Positions 52,526-61,295 are shown, numbered from the stretch's first letter. The stretch: DNA of 64,000 nt from Halobacillus litoralis (GCF_020524025.1 NZ_JAIVKN010000001.1:682001-746000); one strand, 5' to 3'. Notes: generated by a model from the letters alone, not told the origin. Translations and numbers: made by a program.

Positions 52526-53437
52526 ATTATATACCTGGATGCTGTTTGGTTGCTCAATCTGTTGATGGATGGCATGATTTTATCGCTTACGCAGGGGATA
52601 ACGAGAGCGAAATCATCAAGGACACGGATGGTATGCGGTGCGTTTGTTGCTTCAACGATTGTACCTATTACTATTTATATGCCTCATTCGTGGTTGGTGA
52701 GCAGTGTCGGAAAGCTTGTTTTTTCGATGCTCATCATTTGGGTAGCCTTTTCTTATACCTCTCTCCGGGCGTTTTTTGTTCAGTGGATCAGCTTTTATTT
52801 TGTTACCTTTGCTATCGGTGGAGGCATGTTGGGCGTTCATTATTTCCTGGCGTCAGAAGTCAGCCTGCAGGGGGGATCGGTCGTAACCTTTCGCGGTGGG
52901 TATGGTGATCCGGTCAGTTGGCTCTTTGTCGTTATAGGTTTTCCGTGTTCTTATTTTTTTACAAAATGGCGGTTGAATCAGGTCAGCGTTCACAAGATGA
53001 AAATGGAAGAAATTTATGATGTGACCGTGGAATGGAATGGGAAAATGGCTCATTGTAAAGGGTTGGTCGATAGTGGAAACCAATTAACGGACCCTGTGAC
53101 TCGGAAGATGGTTTTTTTAGCTGATCCGTTCGTATGGGAACAGCTTTTTTCAAAGGAACAGCTGGAAGCTCTGAAGGTAGATACGGTTGTTACTTCGATG
53201 GATGATCTTCCAGATGATATCCAATCATCCATAAGACTCATTCCTTATCAGGCAGCCGGCGTTTCAGGACAGCTGCTTTTGACTTTGCTTGTCGACAAAA
53301 TAACCGTCCAAACAAGTGAAGGAGATTTAGAACTCAAACAGCCTTTGGTAGGGGTTCAGCATCAAGATTTGACACACGATCGTCTTTATCAAATGCTTAT
53401 TCATCCACACATTATGGTAAAGGGAAAATCAGCGTGA
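52526..53437 (+). CDS. spoIIGA: Sporulation sigma-E factor-processing peptidase SpoIIGA
   Basis: Membrane aspartic protease that removes the pro-sequence of SigE. About 303 residues: five N-terminal helices (about 1-140) and a cytoplasmic aspartic protease domain with CKGLVDSGNQLTDP (catalytic aspartate about 182; 183 in B. subtilis). The first ATG in frame (52457) overlaps the -35 hexamer and has no ribosome-binding site. GGGAGGGG (52511-52518) lies seven bases before an ATT at 52526, giving IYLDAVWLL as in homologues, so ATT is the probable start. sigE follows after 18 bp. Confidence 0.9.
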   Translation: MIYLDAVWLLNLLMDGMILSLTQGITRAKSSRTRMVCGAFVASTIVPITIYMPHSWLVSSVGKLVFSMLIIWVAFSYTSLRAFFVQWISFYFVTFAIGGGMLGVHYFLASEVSLQGGSVVTFRGGYGDPVSWLFVVIGFPCSYFFTKWRLNQVSVHKMKMEEIYDVTVEWNGKMAHCKGLVDSGNQLTDPVTRKMVFLADPFVWEQLFSKEQLEALKVDTVVTSMDDLPDDIQSSIRLIPYQAAGVSGQLLLTLLVDKITVQTSEGDLELKQPLVGVQHQDLTHDRLYQMLIHPHIMVKGKSA

Positions 53438-53455
53438 TTTCAGGAGGGGGATTTG

Positions 53456-54175
53456 ATGTTCAAGTGGTTCTTTAAGGCGCGGCTATGGTATTATCGTTTA
53501 CTTATGAAGTTAGGTATTAAGCAGGATGAGATTTATTATATAGGAGGAAGTGAAGCTCTTCCTCCTCCATTATCAAGGGAAGAAGAAAAAGAACTGCTCG
53601 AACGTTTACCTAAAGGGGATAAAGCAGCCCGGGCAATGTTAATTGAACGGAACCTTCGTCTTGTTGTTTATATTGCAAGGAAGTTTGAAAACACAGGGTT
53701 AAACATAGAAGATTTAATCAGCATCGGAACCATCGGCCTGATTAAAGCGGTAAATACGTTTGATCCAGAGAAAAAAATTAAACTGGCCACCTATGCATCC
53801 CGATGCATTGAAAACGAGATTTTAATGCACCTTCGTAAAAGCAATAAGCTGAAAACAGAAGTTTCCTTTGATGAACCCTTGAACGTCGATTGGGATGGAA
53901 ATGAACTGCTTTTATCGGATATTCTTGGTACAGATGAGGACCTTATTACAAAAGGAATTGAAAAGAAAATTGATAAAAAACTGCTGAAATCAGCCCTTGA
54001 ACAGTTAAATGATCGAGAGAAACAGATTATGGAACTCCGCTTTGGATTAATAGGAAAAAAAGAAAAAACACAGAAAGATGTCGCGGACATGATGGGGATC
54101 TCACAATCCTATATATCAAGGCTTGAGAAGAAGATTATCAGACGACTGCAGCGAGAATTCGACAAAATGGTCTAA
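53456..54175 (+). CDS. sigE: RNA polymerase sigma-E factor precursor (mother cell)
   Basis: Early mother-cell sigma factor, 239 residues as in B. subtilis. An amphipathic pro-sequence precedes [13 protein letters not shown]; by alignment SpoIIGA should cut between tyrosines 27 and 28. Region 2 ([30 protein letters not shown] split, [21 protein letters not shown]) and region 4 helix-turn-helix ([22 protein letters not shown]) are intact. Start ATG 53456 after GGAGGGGG; a TTG three bases earlier is in frame. Confidence 0.97.
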   Translation: MFKWFFKARLWYYRLLMKLGIKQDEIYYIGGSEALPPPLSREEEKELLERLPKGDKAARAMLIERNLRLVVYIARKFENTGLNIEDLISIGTIGLIKAVNTFDPEKKIKLATYASRCIENEILMHLRKSNKLKTEVSFDEPLNVDWDGNELLLSDILGTDEDLITKGIEKKIDKKLLKSALEQLNDREKQIMELRFGLIGKKEKTQKDVADMMGISQSYISRLEKKIIRRLQREFDKMV

Positions 54176-54204
54176 AAGCATGTCACACCTCCATGCATAA
54201 AATC

Positions 54205-54250
54205 CCCACCCAGGGAGATACTGAGAACTGATTACAGCTTCCTGGGAGGG
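54205..54250 (+). promoter_or_regulatory. Hairpin sequestering the sigG ribosome-binding site
   Basis: CCCACCCAGG (54205-54214) pairs with CCTGGGAGGG (54241-54250) except for one A-A mismatch. The right arm is the sigG Shine-Dalgarno sequence itself, so in read-through sigE-sigG mRNA the site is buried. A comparable leader hairpin limits sigG translation in B. subtilis (family knowledge). Confidence 0.7.
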
Positions 54251-54257
54251 TCTTACA

Positions 54258-55037
54258 TTGACACGACATAAAGTAGAGATATGCGGCGTAGATACATCAA
54301 AACTTCCGGTACTGAAGAATACAGAAATGAGAGACCTGTTTGAACGCTTGCAAAGTGGAGAACTGGAAGCCAGAGAAACATTGGTTAATGGAAATCTCCG
54401 TCTAGTATTGTCTGTGATTCAGCGCTTTAACAATCGAGGAGAGTATGGAGACGATTTGTTCCAGGTGGGATGTATCGGTCTCATGAAATCCATTGATAAC
54501 TTTGATTTGAGCCACAATGTCAAGTTTTCTACTTACGCTGTACCCATGATCATCGGAGAAATCCGCAGATATCTGCGTGATAATAACCCTATTCGTGTTT
54601 CCCGGTCGTTACGGGACACGGCTTATAAGGCTCTCCAAATGAGAGAGAAGATGATCGGTGAAACGAGTAAAGATCCTGCCCCACACGAAATCGCAGACCG
54701 TATGGGTGTACCACATGAAGATGTCGTATTTGCGATGGATGCCATTCAAGACCCGGTATCCTTGTTTGAACCGATTTACAACGATGGTGGAGATCCCATC
54801 TTTGTTGTCGATCAGCTGAAAGACGACCGGGAAAAAGATTCTGTCTGGCTCGATGAGCTGTCTTTAAGAGAAGGTATGAAAAAATTAAACGAGCGCGAAA
54901 AAATGATTTTAACCAAGCGTTTCTTTCAAGGGAAGACACAAATGGAAGTTGCTGAGGAAATAGGCATTTCCCAGGCACAAGTATCACGCTTAGAAAAAGC
55001 GGCAATTAAAGAAATGAATTCATCCATGTTTCAGTAG
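54258..55037 (+). CDS. sigG: RNA polymerase sigma-G factor (forespore)
   Basis: Late forespore sigma factor, 259 residues (260 in B. subtilis). N-terminal KVEICGVDTSKLPVLKN is diagnostic. Region 2 (NGNLRLVLSVIQRFNNRGEY, DDLFQVGCIGLMKSIDNFDL), region 3, and region 4 (KTQMEVAEEIGISQAQVSRLEK) are complete. Start is TTG at 54258 with GGGAGGG eight bases upstream, hidden in a hairpin. A rare start plus masked ribosome-binding site suits tight control. No convincing sigma-F/G promoter is visible in the 82-bp gap. Confidence 0.96.
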   Translation: MTRHKVEICGVDTSKLPVLKNTEMRDLFERLQSGELEARETLVNGNLRLVLSVIQRFNNRGEYGDDLFQVGCIGLMKSIDNFDLSHNVKFSTYAVPMIIGEIRRYLRDNNPIRVSRSLRDTAYKALQMREKMIGETSKDPAPHEIADRMGVPHEDVVFAMDAIQDPVSLFEPIYNDGGDPIFVVDQLKDDREKDSVWLDELSLREGMKKLNEREKMILTKRFFQGKTQMEVAEEIGISQAQVSRLEKAAIKEMNSSMFQ

Positions 55038-55043
55038 ACAATC

Positions 55044-55076
55044 AGCACTTTTGCTCAGGCGAAAGTGCTTTTTTAT
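55044..55076 (+). terminator. Intrinsic terminator after sigG
   Basis: AGCACTTT / AAAGTGCT stem, 11-nt loop, then TTTTTATTTTT. Confidence 0.85.
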
Positions 55077-55637
55077 TTTTAATTTACACGGTCGTGTCTT
55101 AAATTTCATAGGCCTTAACTTTAACTGAGTAGAGGGGTTGACGGGAGAAAGCCTTCTCACTCACCTTGTTCGCTCCGGGGTCTCGTCGACCTCTTTCTCC
55201 CGCAGGAGTCTCCCCGTTCCCCTTCATACCTGATTATATTGTTGCGCTCGGCACGCCCACCGCCTATTTCTGTCACTCTTCAAATAAAAGAAGTGGACTG
55301 GAAACTGCACAACTTGTGGGTGAAAGAGCCTGGGTGAGACCCCAAGGCCGGCTTTACCGGCTAAGGAGGATCCGTTTACAAGGGAAATTCAATTAAGTTC
55401 GGCACGTCAATAGCCAACATCAAACGACTCTGCATAGTAGAGAGCCAAAAGTGAGTGGTTTCCCAGCCCACTTTACATTTAACGAAAGCGAAGGGGAATA
55501 TCTCTCAAAACATAGATCTTCAACAATGCTGCTCATTTTCCTTTACTATTATAAATAGAATAACACCCAAAGGTTTACATCCCCATTTGATAAAAAGTGT
55601 ATTGGTTTCTTTAATCAAATTCCCGGCGGATCGTTTT
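55077..55637. other. Non-coding gap sigG-ylmC with degenerate palindromic repeats
   Basis: About 560 bp without a gene; B. subtilis has ylmA and ylmB here. CGGGAGAAAG (55142) and CTTTCTCCCG (55192) form an inverted pair. GGGGTCTC (55177-55184) is repeated inverted as GAGACCCC (55336-55343), and GCCGG/CCGGC form a small hairpin at 55348-55360. The GC-rich left part resembles Bacillaceae intergenic repeats; the right part is AT-rich. Confidence 0.55.
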
Positions 55638-55666
55638 TTCTATTCTCCCGTTATTATGCATATAGT
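55638..55666 (+). promoter_or_regulatory. Candidate sigma-E promoter of ylmC
   Basis: TTCTATT (55638-55644), 14-bp spacer, CATATAGT (55659-55666); consensus sigma-E is KMATATT and CATACAMT. The same octamer occurs ahead of spoVD. Confidence 0.35.
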
Positions 55667-55688
55667 ACACTAAGGAGTGTGAGGCCAG

Positions 55689-55964
55689 ATGAAAATTACA
55701 GAACTGCAGATGAAAGATGTTATTGCAATGGAGACAGGAGAACGGCTGGGGTATATCAGCGACCTTGACATAGATACACAAAGGGGCCGCCTGAAAGGAC
55801 TCGTATTAACACTTAAAGGGAAGGCAATGGGTCTTTTTGGAAAAGAAGAAGAACTGACCATTCCGTGGGACCAGATCGTTAACATAGGGGCAGATGTCAT
55901 CTTAGTAAAAAAGTCGGCCTATAAAGGAATTCCAACATCACAAAAGACCGATTCAGACGAATAA
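55689..55964 (+). CDS. ylmC: YlmC/YmxH family PRC-barrel sporulation protein
   Basis: 91 residues forming a PRC-barrel: DVIAMETGERLGYISDLDID and EEELTIPWDQIVNIGADVILV are typical. YlmC/YmxH proteins are sporulation-associated and of unknown activity. AAGGAGTG before the ATG. Upstream is a candidate sigma-E promoter; downstream, 57 bp separate it from pgeF. Confidence 0.9.
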   Translation: MKITELQMKDVIAMETGERLGYISDLDIDTQRGRLKGLVLTLKGKAMGLFGKEEELTIPWDQIVNIGADVILVKKSAYKGIPTSQKTDSDE

Positions 55965-56021
55965 AACAAGAAATAAGATGAAAAATGTGTTAAAATGGAT
56001 TGAAATTGAGGTGGTAAATCA

Positions 56022-56819
56022 ATGGAACCCTTCAAACAGAAATCAATCAGGCAATACCGTTGCTTTGATTCCTACACGAATATCACAGCAGGGTTAACAA
56101 CACGAAATGGAGGACACAGCGAACCTCCGTTTGATACATTAAACATGGGGCTCCATGTTTCTGATGATTCAGAAAAGGTTATCCGAAACCGGAACCGTTT
56201 AGCAGAAGAACTGGACTTGTCCATGAAGCAATGGATCATTGGAGAACAAGTTCACGGAACAAAGATTCAAGTTGTCGACCGCTCGATGACGGGGTCTGGT
56301 GCGTTGTCATTAGACTCAGCTGTTCAAGGGGTGGATGGACTCATAACAAACGAAACCGATCTTGTTCTTGGCGCTTTTTATGCGGATTGTGTCCCTTTAT
56401 ATTTTTATGACCCTGTAGCGGAATGGGTGGGAATTGCCCATGCAGGCTGGAAAGGGACTGTAAATGGAATGGCTGCCGAGATGGTCAACGCTCTTCGGGA
56501 AAAGGGCTGTCATCCAAAAAATATCCAGGCTGTAGTGGGACCATCCATCAGCCAGAGACACTATGAAGTTGATCAGAAAGTGATGGATCATATTCCGGAT
56601 CCCTACAAACAGGTGTGTGCTGAAAAAAATGCAGCCGGTAAGTATCAACTGGATTTAAAGGCTCTTCATAAAAAGATCATGATAGAGAATGGAGTGCCTG
56701 AAGGAAATATACAGGTGTCAGGGGCATGTACATACGAGGAAAAGACGTTGTTTTATTCCCATCGACGCGATCAGGGGAAAACAGGGCGCATGCTCGGTTT
56801 TATAGCTTTGAGAGCTTGA
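56022..56819 (+). CDS. pgeF: PgeF/YlmD multicopper-oxidase-fold protein
   Basis: 265 residues of the YfiH/DUF152 family, annotated as peptidoglycan editing factor and also shown in homologues to have purine nucleoside phosphorylase/adenosine deaminase activity. Metal ligands are visible: GEQVHGTKIQVVD, YADCVPLYFYDP and IAHAGWKGT. Equivalent to B. subtilis YlmD. GAGGTGG precedes the ATG. 21 bp upstream of ylmE. Confidence 0.93.
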   Translation: MEPFKQKSIRQYRCFDSYTNITAGLTTRNGGHSEPPFDTLNMGLHVSDDSEKVIRNRNRLAEELDLSMKQWIIGEQVHGTKIQVVDRSMTGSGALSLDSAVQGVDGLITNETDLVLGAFYADCVPLYFYDPVAEWVGIAHAGWKGTVNGMAAEMVNALREKGCHPKNIQAVVGPSISQRHYEVDQKVMDHIPDPYKQVCAEKNAAGKYQLDLKALHKKIMIENGVPEGNIQVSGACTYEEKTLFYSHRRDQGKTGRMLGFIALRA

Positions 56820-56840
56820 TTGGCGGGAAGGAGTTTAGAA

Positions 56841-57512
56841 ATGTCGGTTAAAGAAAATCTAGCAGAGATTAAAGAGAATATTGGACAGGCCTGTAAGCAT
56901 ACCGGGCGGAATATCGAAGAGATTTCAATTATTGCCGTAACCAAATATGTTTCCACAGAAAGGGCTGAGGAAGCCCTTGATGCCGGCCTGATTCATTTAG
57001 GTGAAAACCGTAAAGAGGGGCTGCTTGAAAAGTACGAAACGATTGGTGATCGAGCAACCTGGCACTTTATAGGCACACTGCAGTCAAGAAAAGTGAAGGA
57101 TATCATTAATCAGGTTTCTATGATTCATTCCCTTGACCGTAAGTCACTTGCAAAAGAAATAAATAAACGCGCATCTTCACCGGTGCCGTGTTTTGTACAG
57201 GTGAACATTAGTGAAGAAGACTCAAAACATGGGCTTCAGGCATCTGAAGTTGAATCGTTTGTTGATGAACTGCAGACATATGAAAATGTGAAAATCGTAG
57301 GATTGATGACAATGGCTCCTCATATTGAGGATGAAGAGAAACTACGCGGCGTCTTCCGGCAGCTGCGGGCACTGAGGGATCGGATTAGAAATAAAGGGTA
57401 CGCCCATGCTCCATGCGAGTACCTATCAATGGGGATGAGCAATGATTACAAGCTTGCCATTGAAGAAGGGGCTACACATATCCGCCTGGGCTCGAGCTTA
57501 GTCGGTGAATAA
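56841..57512 (+). CDS. ylmE: PLP homeostasis protein YlmE (YggS/PROSC family)
   Basis: 223-residue alanine-racemase-N-fold protein holding pyridoxal phosphate, involved in vitamin B6 and amino-acid homeostasis. The PLP lysine is in IIAVTKYVS (about residue 35), followed by HLGENRKEGLLEKY and HFIGTLQSRKVKDI; C-terminal LSMGMSNDYKLAIEEGAT is the family signature. Start ATG 56841 with AAGGAG seven bases upstream; a TTG 21 bases earlier is in frame. Precedes sepF, as in B. subtilis. Confidence 0.95.
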   Translation: MSVKENLAEIKENIGQACKHTGRNIEEISIIAVTKYVSTERAEEALDAGLIHLGENRKEGLLEKYETIGDRATWHFIGTLQSRKVKDIINQVSMIHSLDRKSLAKEINKRASSPVPCFVQVNISEEDSKHGLQASEVESFVDELQTYENVKIVGLMTMAPHIEDEEKLRGVFRQLRALRDRIRNKGYAHAPCEYLSMGMSNDYKLAIEEGATHIRLGSSLVGE

Positions 57513-57533
57513 TAAAAGTGAGAGGTGACCATG

Positions 57534-57980
57534 ATGAGCATGAAAAATAAATTCCGTTCTTTTTTTACGCTGGATGATGAATACGAATACATTGAAGAGG
57601 AAGTGGAAGAGGAGGAGGAAGAACCTTCTTCTCAGCAGAGAAACTCACGAAAGCAGGAGACAGGAAATGTCGTCAGCTTGAAAAGTGCCAAGTCTTCTTC
57701 CAAAATGGTTTTAAGTGAGCCAAGCAGTTATAACGAAGCTCAAAACATTGCTGATCAGCTGGTAAATAGACGGGCGGTTGTCATTAATCTGCAGCGCGTG
57801 GACCATACCCAGGCAAAGAGAATTGTAGATTTTTTAAGTGGAACCGTATATGCTATAGGTGGAGATATTCAGAAGCTGGGGACCCAGACATTCCTCTGCA
57901 CCCCGGATAACGTGGAGATTTCCGGATCGATTTCAGAAATCATGGCACAGGAAGAAGATGACATTAATAGAAGGTGGTAA
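57534..57980 (+). CDS. sepF: Cell division protein SepF
   Basis: FtsZ membrane anchor and septum-shaping protein, 148 residues. Membrane-binding amphipathic start [13 protein letters not shown], acidic linker (about 14-40), then the SepF/DUF552 fold (about 60-140: [20 protein letters not shown]). Three in-frame ATGs (57531, 57534, 57540) follow AGAGGTG; 57534 gives MSMKNK as in B. subtilis. ylmG begins 3 bp after the stop. Confidence 0.95.
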   Translation: MSMKNKFRSFFTLDDEYEYIEEEVEEEEEEPSSQQRNSRKQETGNVVSLKSAKSSSKMVLSEPSSYNEAQNIADQLVNRRAVVINLQRVDHTQAKRIVDFLSGTVYAIGGDIQKLGTQTFLCTPDNVEISGSISEIMAQEEDDINRRW

Positions 57981-57983
57981 GAC

Positions 57984-58253
57984 ATGGCGTTTTTGTTTAA
58001 TATTCTAATGACTGCACTACAGATATACAGTTGGGTTCTCATCATTTATATCTTGATGTCCTGGTTCCCGGGAGCGAGAGAATCCAGTTTCGGTCAAATC
58101 ATGGCAAGGCTGGCTGAGCCATTTTTAGAACCGTTTCGAAAGATTATCCCGCCGCTTGGGATGATCGATATTTCCCCGATCGTTGCTATTCTTGTATTGC
58201 GCTTTGCCTCCTCAGGCTTAAGAGAGCTTTACTGGATGATCGCAGGATTATAA
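57984..58253 (+). CDS. ylmG: YggT family membrane protein YlmG
   Basis: 89 residues with two YggT helices (about 3-27 and 62-87) joined by [20 protein letters not shown], the conserved family loop. Function unclear; linked to division and, in plastids, nucleoid arrangement. Coupled to sepF by a 3-bp gap; a terminator hairpin follows. Confidence 0.94.
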   Translation: MAFLFNILMTALQIYSWVLIIYILMSWFPGARESSFGQIMARLAEPFLEPFRKIIPPLGMIDISPIVAILVLRFASSGLRELYWMIAGL

Positions 58254-58256
58254 AAT

Positions 58257-58306
58257 AAGGAACAGGTGTAGAGCAGGAGTGATCGGCTCTTCTATCTGTT
58301 CCTTTT
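58257..58306 (+). terminator. Hairpin/terminator after ylmG
   Basis: AAGGAACAG / CTGTTCCTT outer stem with GAGC/GCTC inside, followed by TTTGTT. May be partial, since ylmH lies 22 bp further on. Confidence 0.7.
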
Positions 58307-58327
58307 GTTAGTTAGGGAGGTTTAGTT

Positions 58328-59101
58328 GTGGACATTTACCAGCATTTTAGAAAAGAAGAGCGCCCGTTTATAGATCAAGTACTATCCTGGCGTGAAGATG
58401 TAACATTTAAATACCAGCGTAAACTCAGCGATTTTCTCAATCCCAGGGAGCAGATGATTGTAAACGCAGTGATGGGAAATACTTCGGACTTAGTCTATGG
58501 AATGGAAGGCGGAGCGGAGACAAGTGAACGGAAACGAGCGATTATAGCTCCCGAATACGAAATGATAGAAAAGGATGACTATCAAATAACTTTGCTTGAA
58601 GCATCATATCCTGATAAGTTCGTAACTCTGGAACACAGAGACGTGTTAGGAGCTTTTATGTCTCTCGGCATCCGCCGGGAGAAGGTGGGGGACCTGGTTG
58701 TACAGGATGGCACCATTCAAATGACAGTCGCTTCTGAAATCAGCGATTACATAAAGATGAATTTGACCGGTATCAAAAAATCAACCATTGATTTTCAGGA
58801 GAAGCCCCTCACTGACCTTATGGAGAGCAGAGAAAAATGGATAACAAGAGAAACAACCGTATCTTCGCTGCGTCTGGATGTGATCGTCAAGGAGATATAC
58901 GGCATGTCCCGGAAAAAAGCAAGTATGTTTATCGAAGGCGGTCACGTAAAAGTGAATTTCCGGACAGTAGAGGATACGTCCTTCTCCCTTGAACCCGGGG
59001 ATCTTATTTCGTTAAGAGGGAAAGGAAGGAGCCGTCTGGATGAAGTGACCGGCCAGACAAAGAAAGAGAAATATAAAATCATGACTGCAAAATTAAATTA
59101 A
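58328..59101 (+). CDS. ylmH: S4-domain RNA-binding protein YlmH
   Basis: 257 residues, with an N-terminal YlmH domain (about 1-170) and a C-terminal S4 RNA-binding domain (about 180-245: LRLDVIVKEIYGMSRKKASMF and VKVNFRTVEDTSFSLEPGD). B. subtilis YlmH binds stalled 50S subunits with peptidyl-tRNA and takes part in ribosome quality control, acting like RqcP. GTG start after AGGGAGG. Confidence 0.93.
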   Translation: MDIYQHFRKEERPFIDQVLSWREDVTFKYQRKLSDFLNPREQMIVNAVMGNTSDLVYGMEGGAETSERKRAIIAPEYEMIEKDDYQITLLEASYPDKFVTLEHRDVLGAFMSLGIRREKVGDLVVQDGTIQMTVASEISDYIKMNLTGIKKSTIDFQEKPLTDLMESREKWITRETTVSSLRLDVIVKEIYGMSRKKASMFIEGGHVKVNFRTVEDTSFSLEPGDLISLRGKGRSRLDEVTGQTKKEKYKIMTAKLN

Positions 59102-59178
59102 TTGAACAATGTAGCAGGAATTCGTTTTTTTATGTCGAAAAAGATTTAGTACACAGAAGAGTTGGGGAGGTGGCTGGT

Positions 59179-59703
59179 GTGCCTTTAACACCATTGGATA
59201 TTCATAATAAAGAATTCACAAGAGGCTTCCGCGGATACGATGAAGATGAGGTCAATGAATTTCTTGACCAGGTGATCAAAGATTATGAAATTGTGATCCG
59301 TCAAAAGAAAGAACTGGAGCGGGAAGTCAGTCAGCTGAATGAGCGGCTGGGTCATTTCAATGACATCGAAACAACATTAAATAAATCGATCCTCGTTGCA
59401 CAGGAAACCGCTGAAGGTGTCAAAAGCAGTGCAAGTAAGGAATCGAAACTGATTGTGAAAGAGGCAGAGAAGAATGCCGACCGCATCATCAATGAAGCCC
59501 TGGAAAAATCCCGTCGTATTTCCATTGAAGTGGAAGATATGAAGAAGCAGGCGAAGGTGTTCAAGACACGCTTACGCATGCTCGTTGAGGCTCAAATTGA
59601 TATGATAGAGAATAATGACTGGGATCATCTATTTGATACAGACATCGATAATGAAAAAGAAGTAGAACGTAAAATGGAACAGGAGTACAGTTCGCAGACA
59701 TAA
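59179..59703 (+). CDS. divIVA: Cell pole and septum protein DivIVA
   Basis: 174-residue coiled-coil protein sensing negative membrane curvature. Lipid-binding N-domain PLTPLDIHNKEFTRGFRGYD with the key phenylalanine and arginine, DEDEVNEFLDQV, then a long parallel coiled coil (about 30-155) and acidic tail. Start GTG 59179 (MPLTP as in B. subtilis) after GGGGAGGTGG; a GTG nine bases earlier is in frame. Followed by lspA, not ileS. Confidence 0.95.
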   Translation: MPLTPLDIHNKEFTRGFRGYDEDEVNEFLDQVIKDYEIVIRQKKELEREVSQLNERLGHFNDIETTLNKSILVAQETAEGVKSSASKESKLIVKEAEKNADRIINEALEKSRRISIEVEDMKKQAKVFKTRLRMLVEAQIDMIENNDWDHLFDTDIDNEKEVERKMEQEYSSQT

Positions 59704-59744
59704 GAGTCGGCCGTACATAATGAAATCATCCATTTATTTATACA

Positions 59745-59781
59745 AAAGGCATCGTTCTGAACAGGGCGGTGTCTTTTTATT
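59745..59781 (+). terminator. Intrinsic terminator after divIVA
   Basis: AAAAGGCATCG / CGGTGTCTTTTT with G-U pairs and a 12-nt loop. Occupies the place where ileS and its T-box stand in B. subtilis. Confidence 0.65.
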
Positions 59782-59850
59782 GCCTTCATACGCCTGCAGG
59801 TCAACTTTTGTGATACAATAGCTTAGGAATAAGATTCATGGAGGACGCTT

Positions 59851-60324
59851 ATGTATGTGTATTATATCGTAGCCATAGCCATTCTCATTCTTGATCAATG
59901 GACGAAATGGCTCGTCGTTACAAAAATGAACATCGGTCAATCGATACCGATTATAGAAAATTTCTTTTATCTGACATCTCACCGTAACCAGGGAGCGGCC
60001 TGGGGGATATTGCAGGGACAGATGTGGTTTTTCTATATTATAACCATCGTTGTCATTGGATTTGTCATTTATTACTTACATCAATATGGAAAACAGAGTC
60101 GCTTTGTGGGGACAGCCCTTGCTTTCATTTTAGCAGGAGCCATTGGGAACTTTATCGATCGCATCTTCCGAAAAGAAGTGGTTGATTTTGCAAATACGTA
60201 TATTTTTACGTATGATTTTCCTATTTTCAACGTTGCCGATTCGGCGCTTGTCATCGGGGTCATTTTTATAATGATTGCTACCTTCGTGGATGAGCGTAAA
60301 AAGAAAGGAAGTTTAAACTCTTGA
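59851..60324 (+). CDS. lspA: Lipoprotein signal peptidase (signal peptidase II)
   Basis: Membrane aspartic peptidase removing signal peptides from diacylglyceryl-prolipoproteins such as CtaC. 157 residues, four helices. Catalytic aspartates at about 103 (GNFIDR) and 130 (FNVADSAL), and [12 protein letters not shown] is conserved. TGGAGGAC before the ATG. Overlaps rluD by four bases. Confidence 0.97.
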   Translation: MYVYYIVAIAILILDQWTKWLVVTKMNIGQSIPIIENFFYLTSHRNQGAAWGILQGQMWFFYIITIVVIGFVIYYLHQYGKQSRFVGTALAFILAGAIGNFIDRIFRKEVVDFANTYIFTYDFPIFNVADSALVIGVIFIMIATFVDERKKKGSLNS

Positions 60325-61229
60325 GTGAACAATACGTAGTAACTGAGCAGGATCAATCAAAACGGATTGATAAATTATTAACAGACGTTATCGCTGACTC
60401 TTCCAGGTCCCAGATTCAAGGGTGGCTGAAAAGTGATGTCGTCCTTGTCGATGGAAAAGCGGTGAAAAGCAATTATAAAGTGCAGGCAGGGGATACAATC
60501 ACCTGGCACATTCCAGAGCCCGAACCGATGGATATTCTTCCAGAAAACATTGAACTTGACATCGTTTTTGAAGATGAAGATGTGATTGTCGTAAATAAGC
60601 CTTCTGGTATGGTGATTCATCCATCCGCCGGTCATTATTCAGGAACACTCGTTAACGCTCTTTTATACCACTGTCAGGATCTCTCTGGTATTAATGGTGT
60701 TGAGCGGCCAGGCATTGTGCACCGCATTGATAAAGACACTAGCGGTCTTTTGATGGTTGCGAAGAACGATCTGGCTCATAAGTCGCTTGCTGAGCAGCTT
60801 TCACAGAAGAGCGTCGAACGGAAATACGAAGCGATTGTCCATGGAGAGATTCCTCACGAATACGGGACGATTGATGCGCCAATTGGCAGAGATACAAAAG
60901 ATCGTCAGAAAATGGCGGTTGTCGATGGAGGCAGGGATGCGGTTACTCATTTCCGTGTTCTTCGTCATTTTACAGATTTCACGCTTGTAGAGTGTACGTT
61001 GGAGACAGGGCGTACGCACCAGATTCGTGTTCATATGCGCTATATCAGCCATCCGCTTGCAGGGGACCCTAAATATGGTCCTCGGAAGACATTAGACCTT
61101 AATGGACAGGCGCTTCATGCAAAATCATTAGGATTTGAACATCCACGTACAGGCGAATGGATCAAATTTGAAGTAGAACCACCAAAGGACTTCCAAGATA
61201 CGTTAACGTATTTAAAGACAAGAGAATAA
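60321..61229 (+). CDS. rluD: 23S rRNA pseudouridine synthase, RluD family (YlyB)
   Basis: 302 residues: N-terminal S4 domain (about 10-75: [21 protein letters not shown]) and catalytic pseudouridine synthase domain with [17 protein letters not shown] (nucleophilic aspartate about 137), [10 protein letters not shown] and [13 protein letters not shown] start inside the lspA stop, with AAAGGAAG upstream, so coupled translation. Equivalent to B. subtilis YlyB; the exact rRNA site is inferred. Confidence 0.94.
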   Translation: MSEQYVVTEQDQSKRIDKLLTDVIADSSRSQIQGWLKSDVVLVDGKAVKSNYKVQAGDTITWHIPEPEPMDILPENIELDIVFEDEDVIVVNKPSGMVIHPSAGHYSGTLVNALLYHCQDLSGINGVERPGIVHRIDKDTSGLLMVAKNDLAHKSLAEQLSQKSVERKYEAIVHGEIPHEYGTIDAPIGRDTKDRQKMAVVDGGRDAVTHFRVLRHFTDFTLVECTLETGRTHQIRVHMRYISHPLAGDPKYGPRKTLDLNGQALHAKSLGFEHPRTGEWIKFEVEPPKDFQDTLTYLKTRE

Positions 61230-61248
61230 TAAAAAAAGAGAATCATGA

Positions 61249-61277
61249 TTGACAAACAGGAATAGGTTTGTCATAAT
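61249..61277 (+). promoter_or_regulatory. Sigma-A promoter of the pyr operon
   Basis: TTGACA (61249-61254), 17-bp spacer, CATAAT (61272-61277), starting a leader of about 130 nt before pyrR. Confidence 0.85.
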
Positions 61278-61295
61278 CATCAATAGAATATAAAG

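Noticed and set aside
52546-52908. 120-codon frame inside spoIIGA
   Set aside because: Alternative frame of a well-supported gene.
54178-54200. sigma-F/G promoter upstream of sigG (GCATG ... CATAAAA)
   Set aside because: The two elements are only 13 bp apart, too short for the usual spacing, and no alternative -35 fits.
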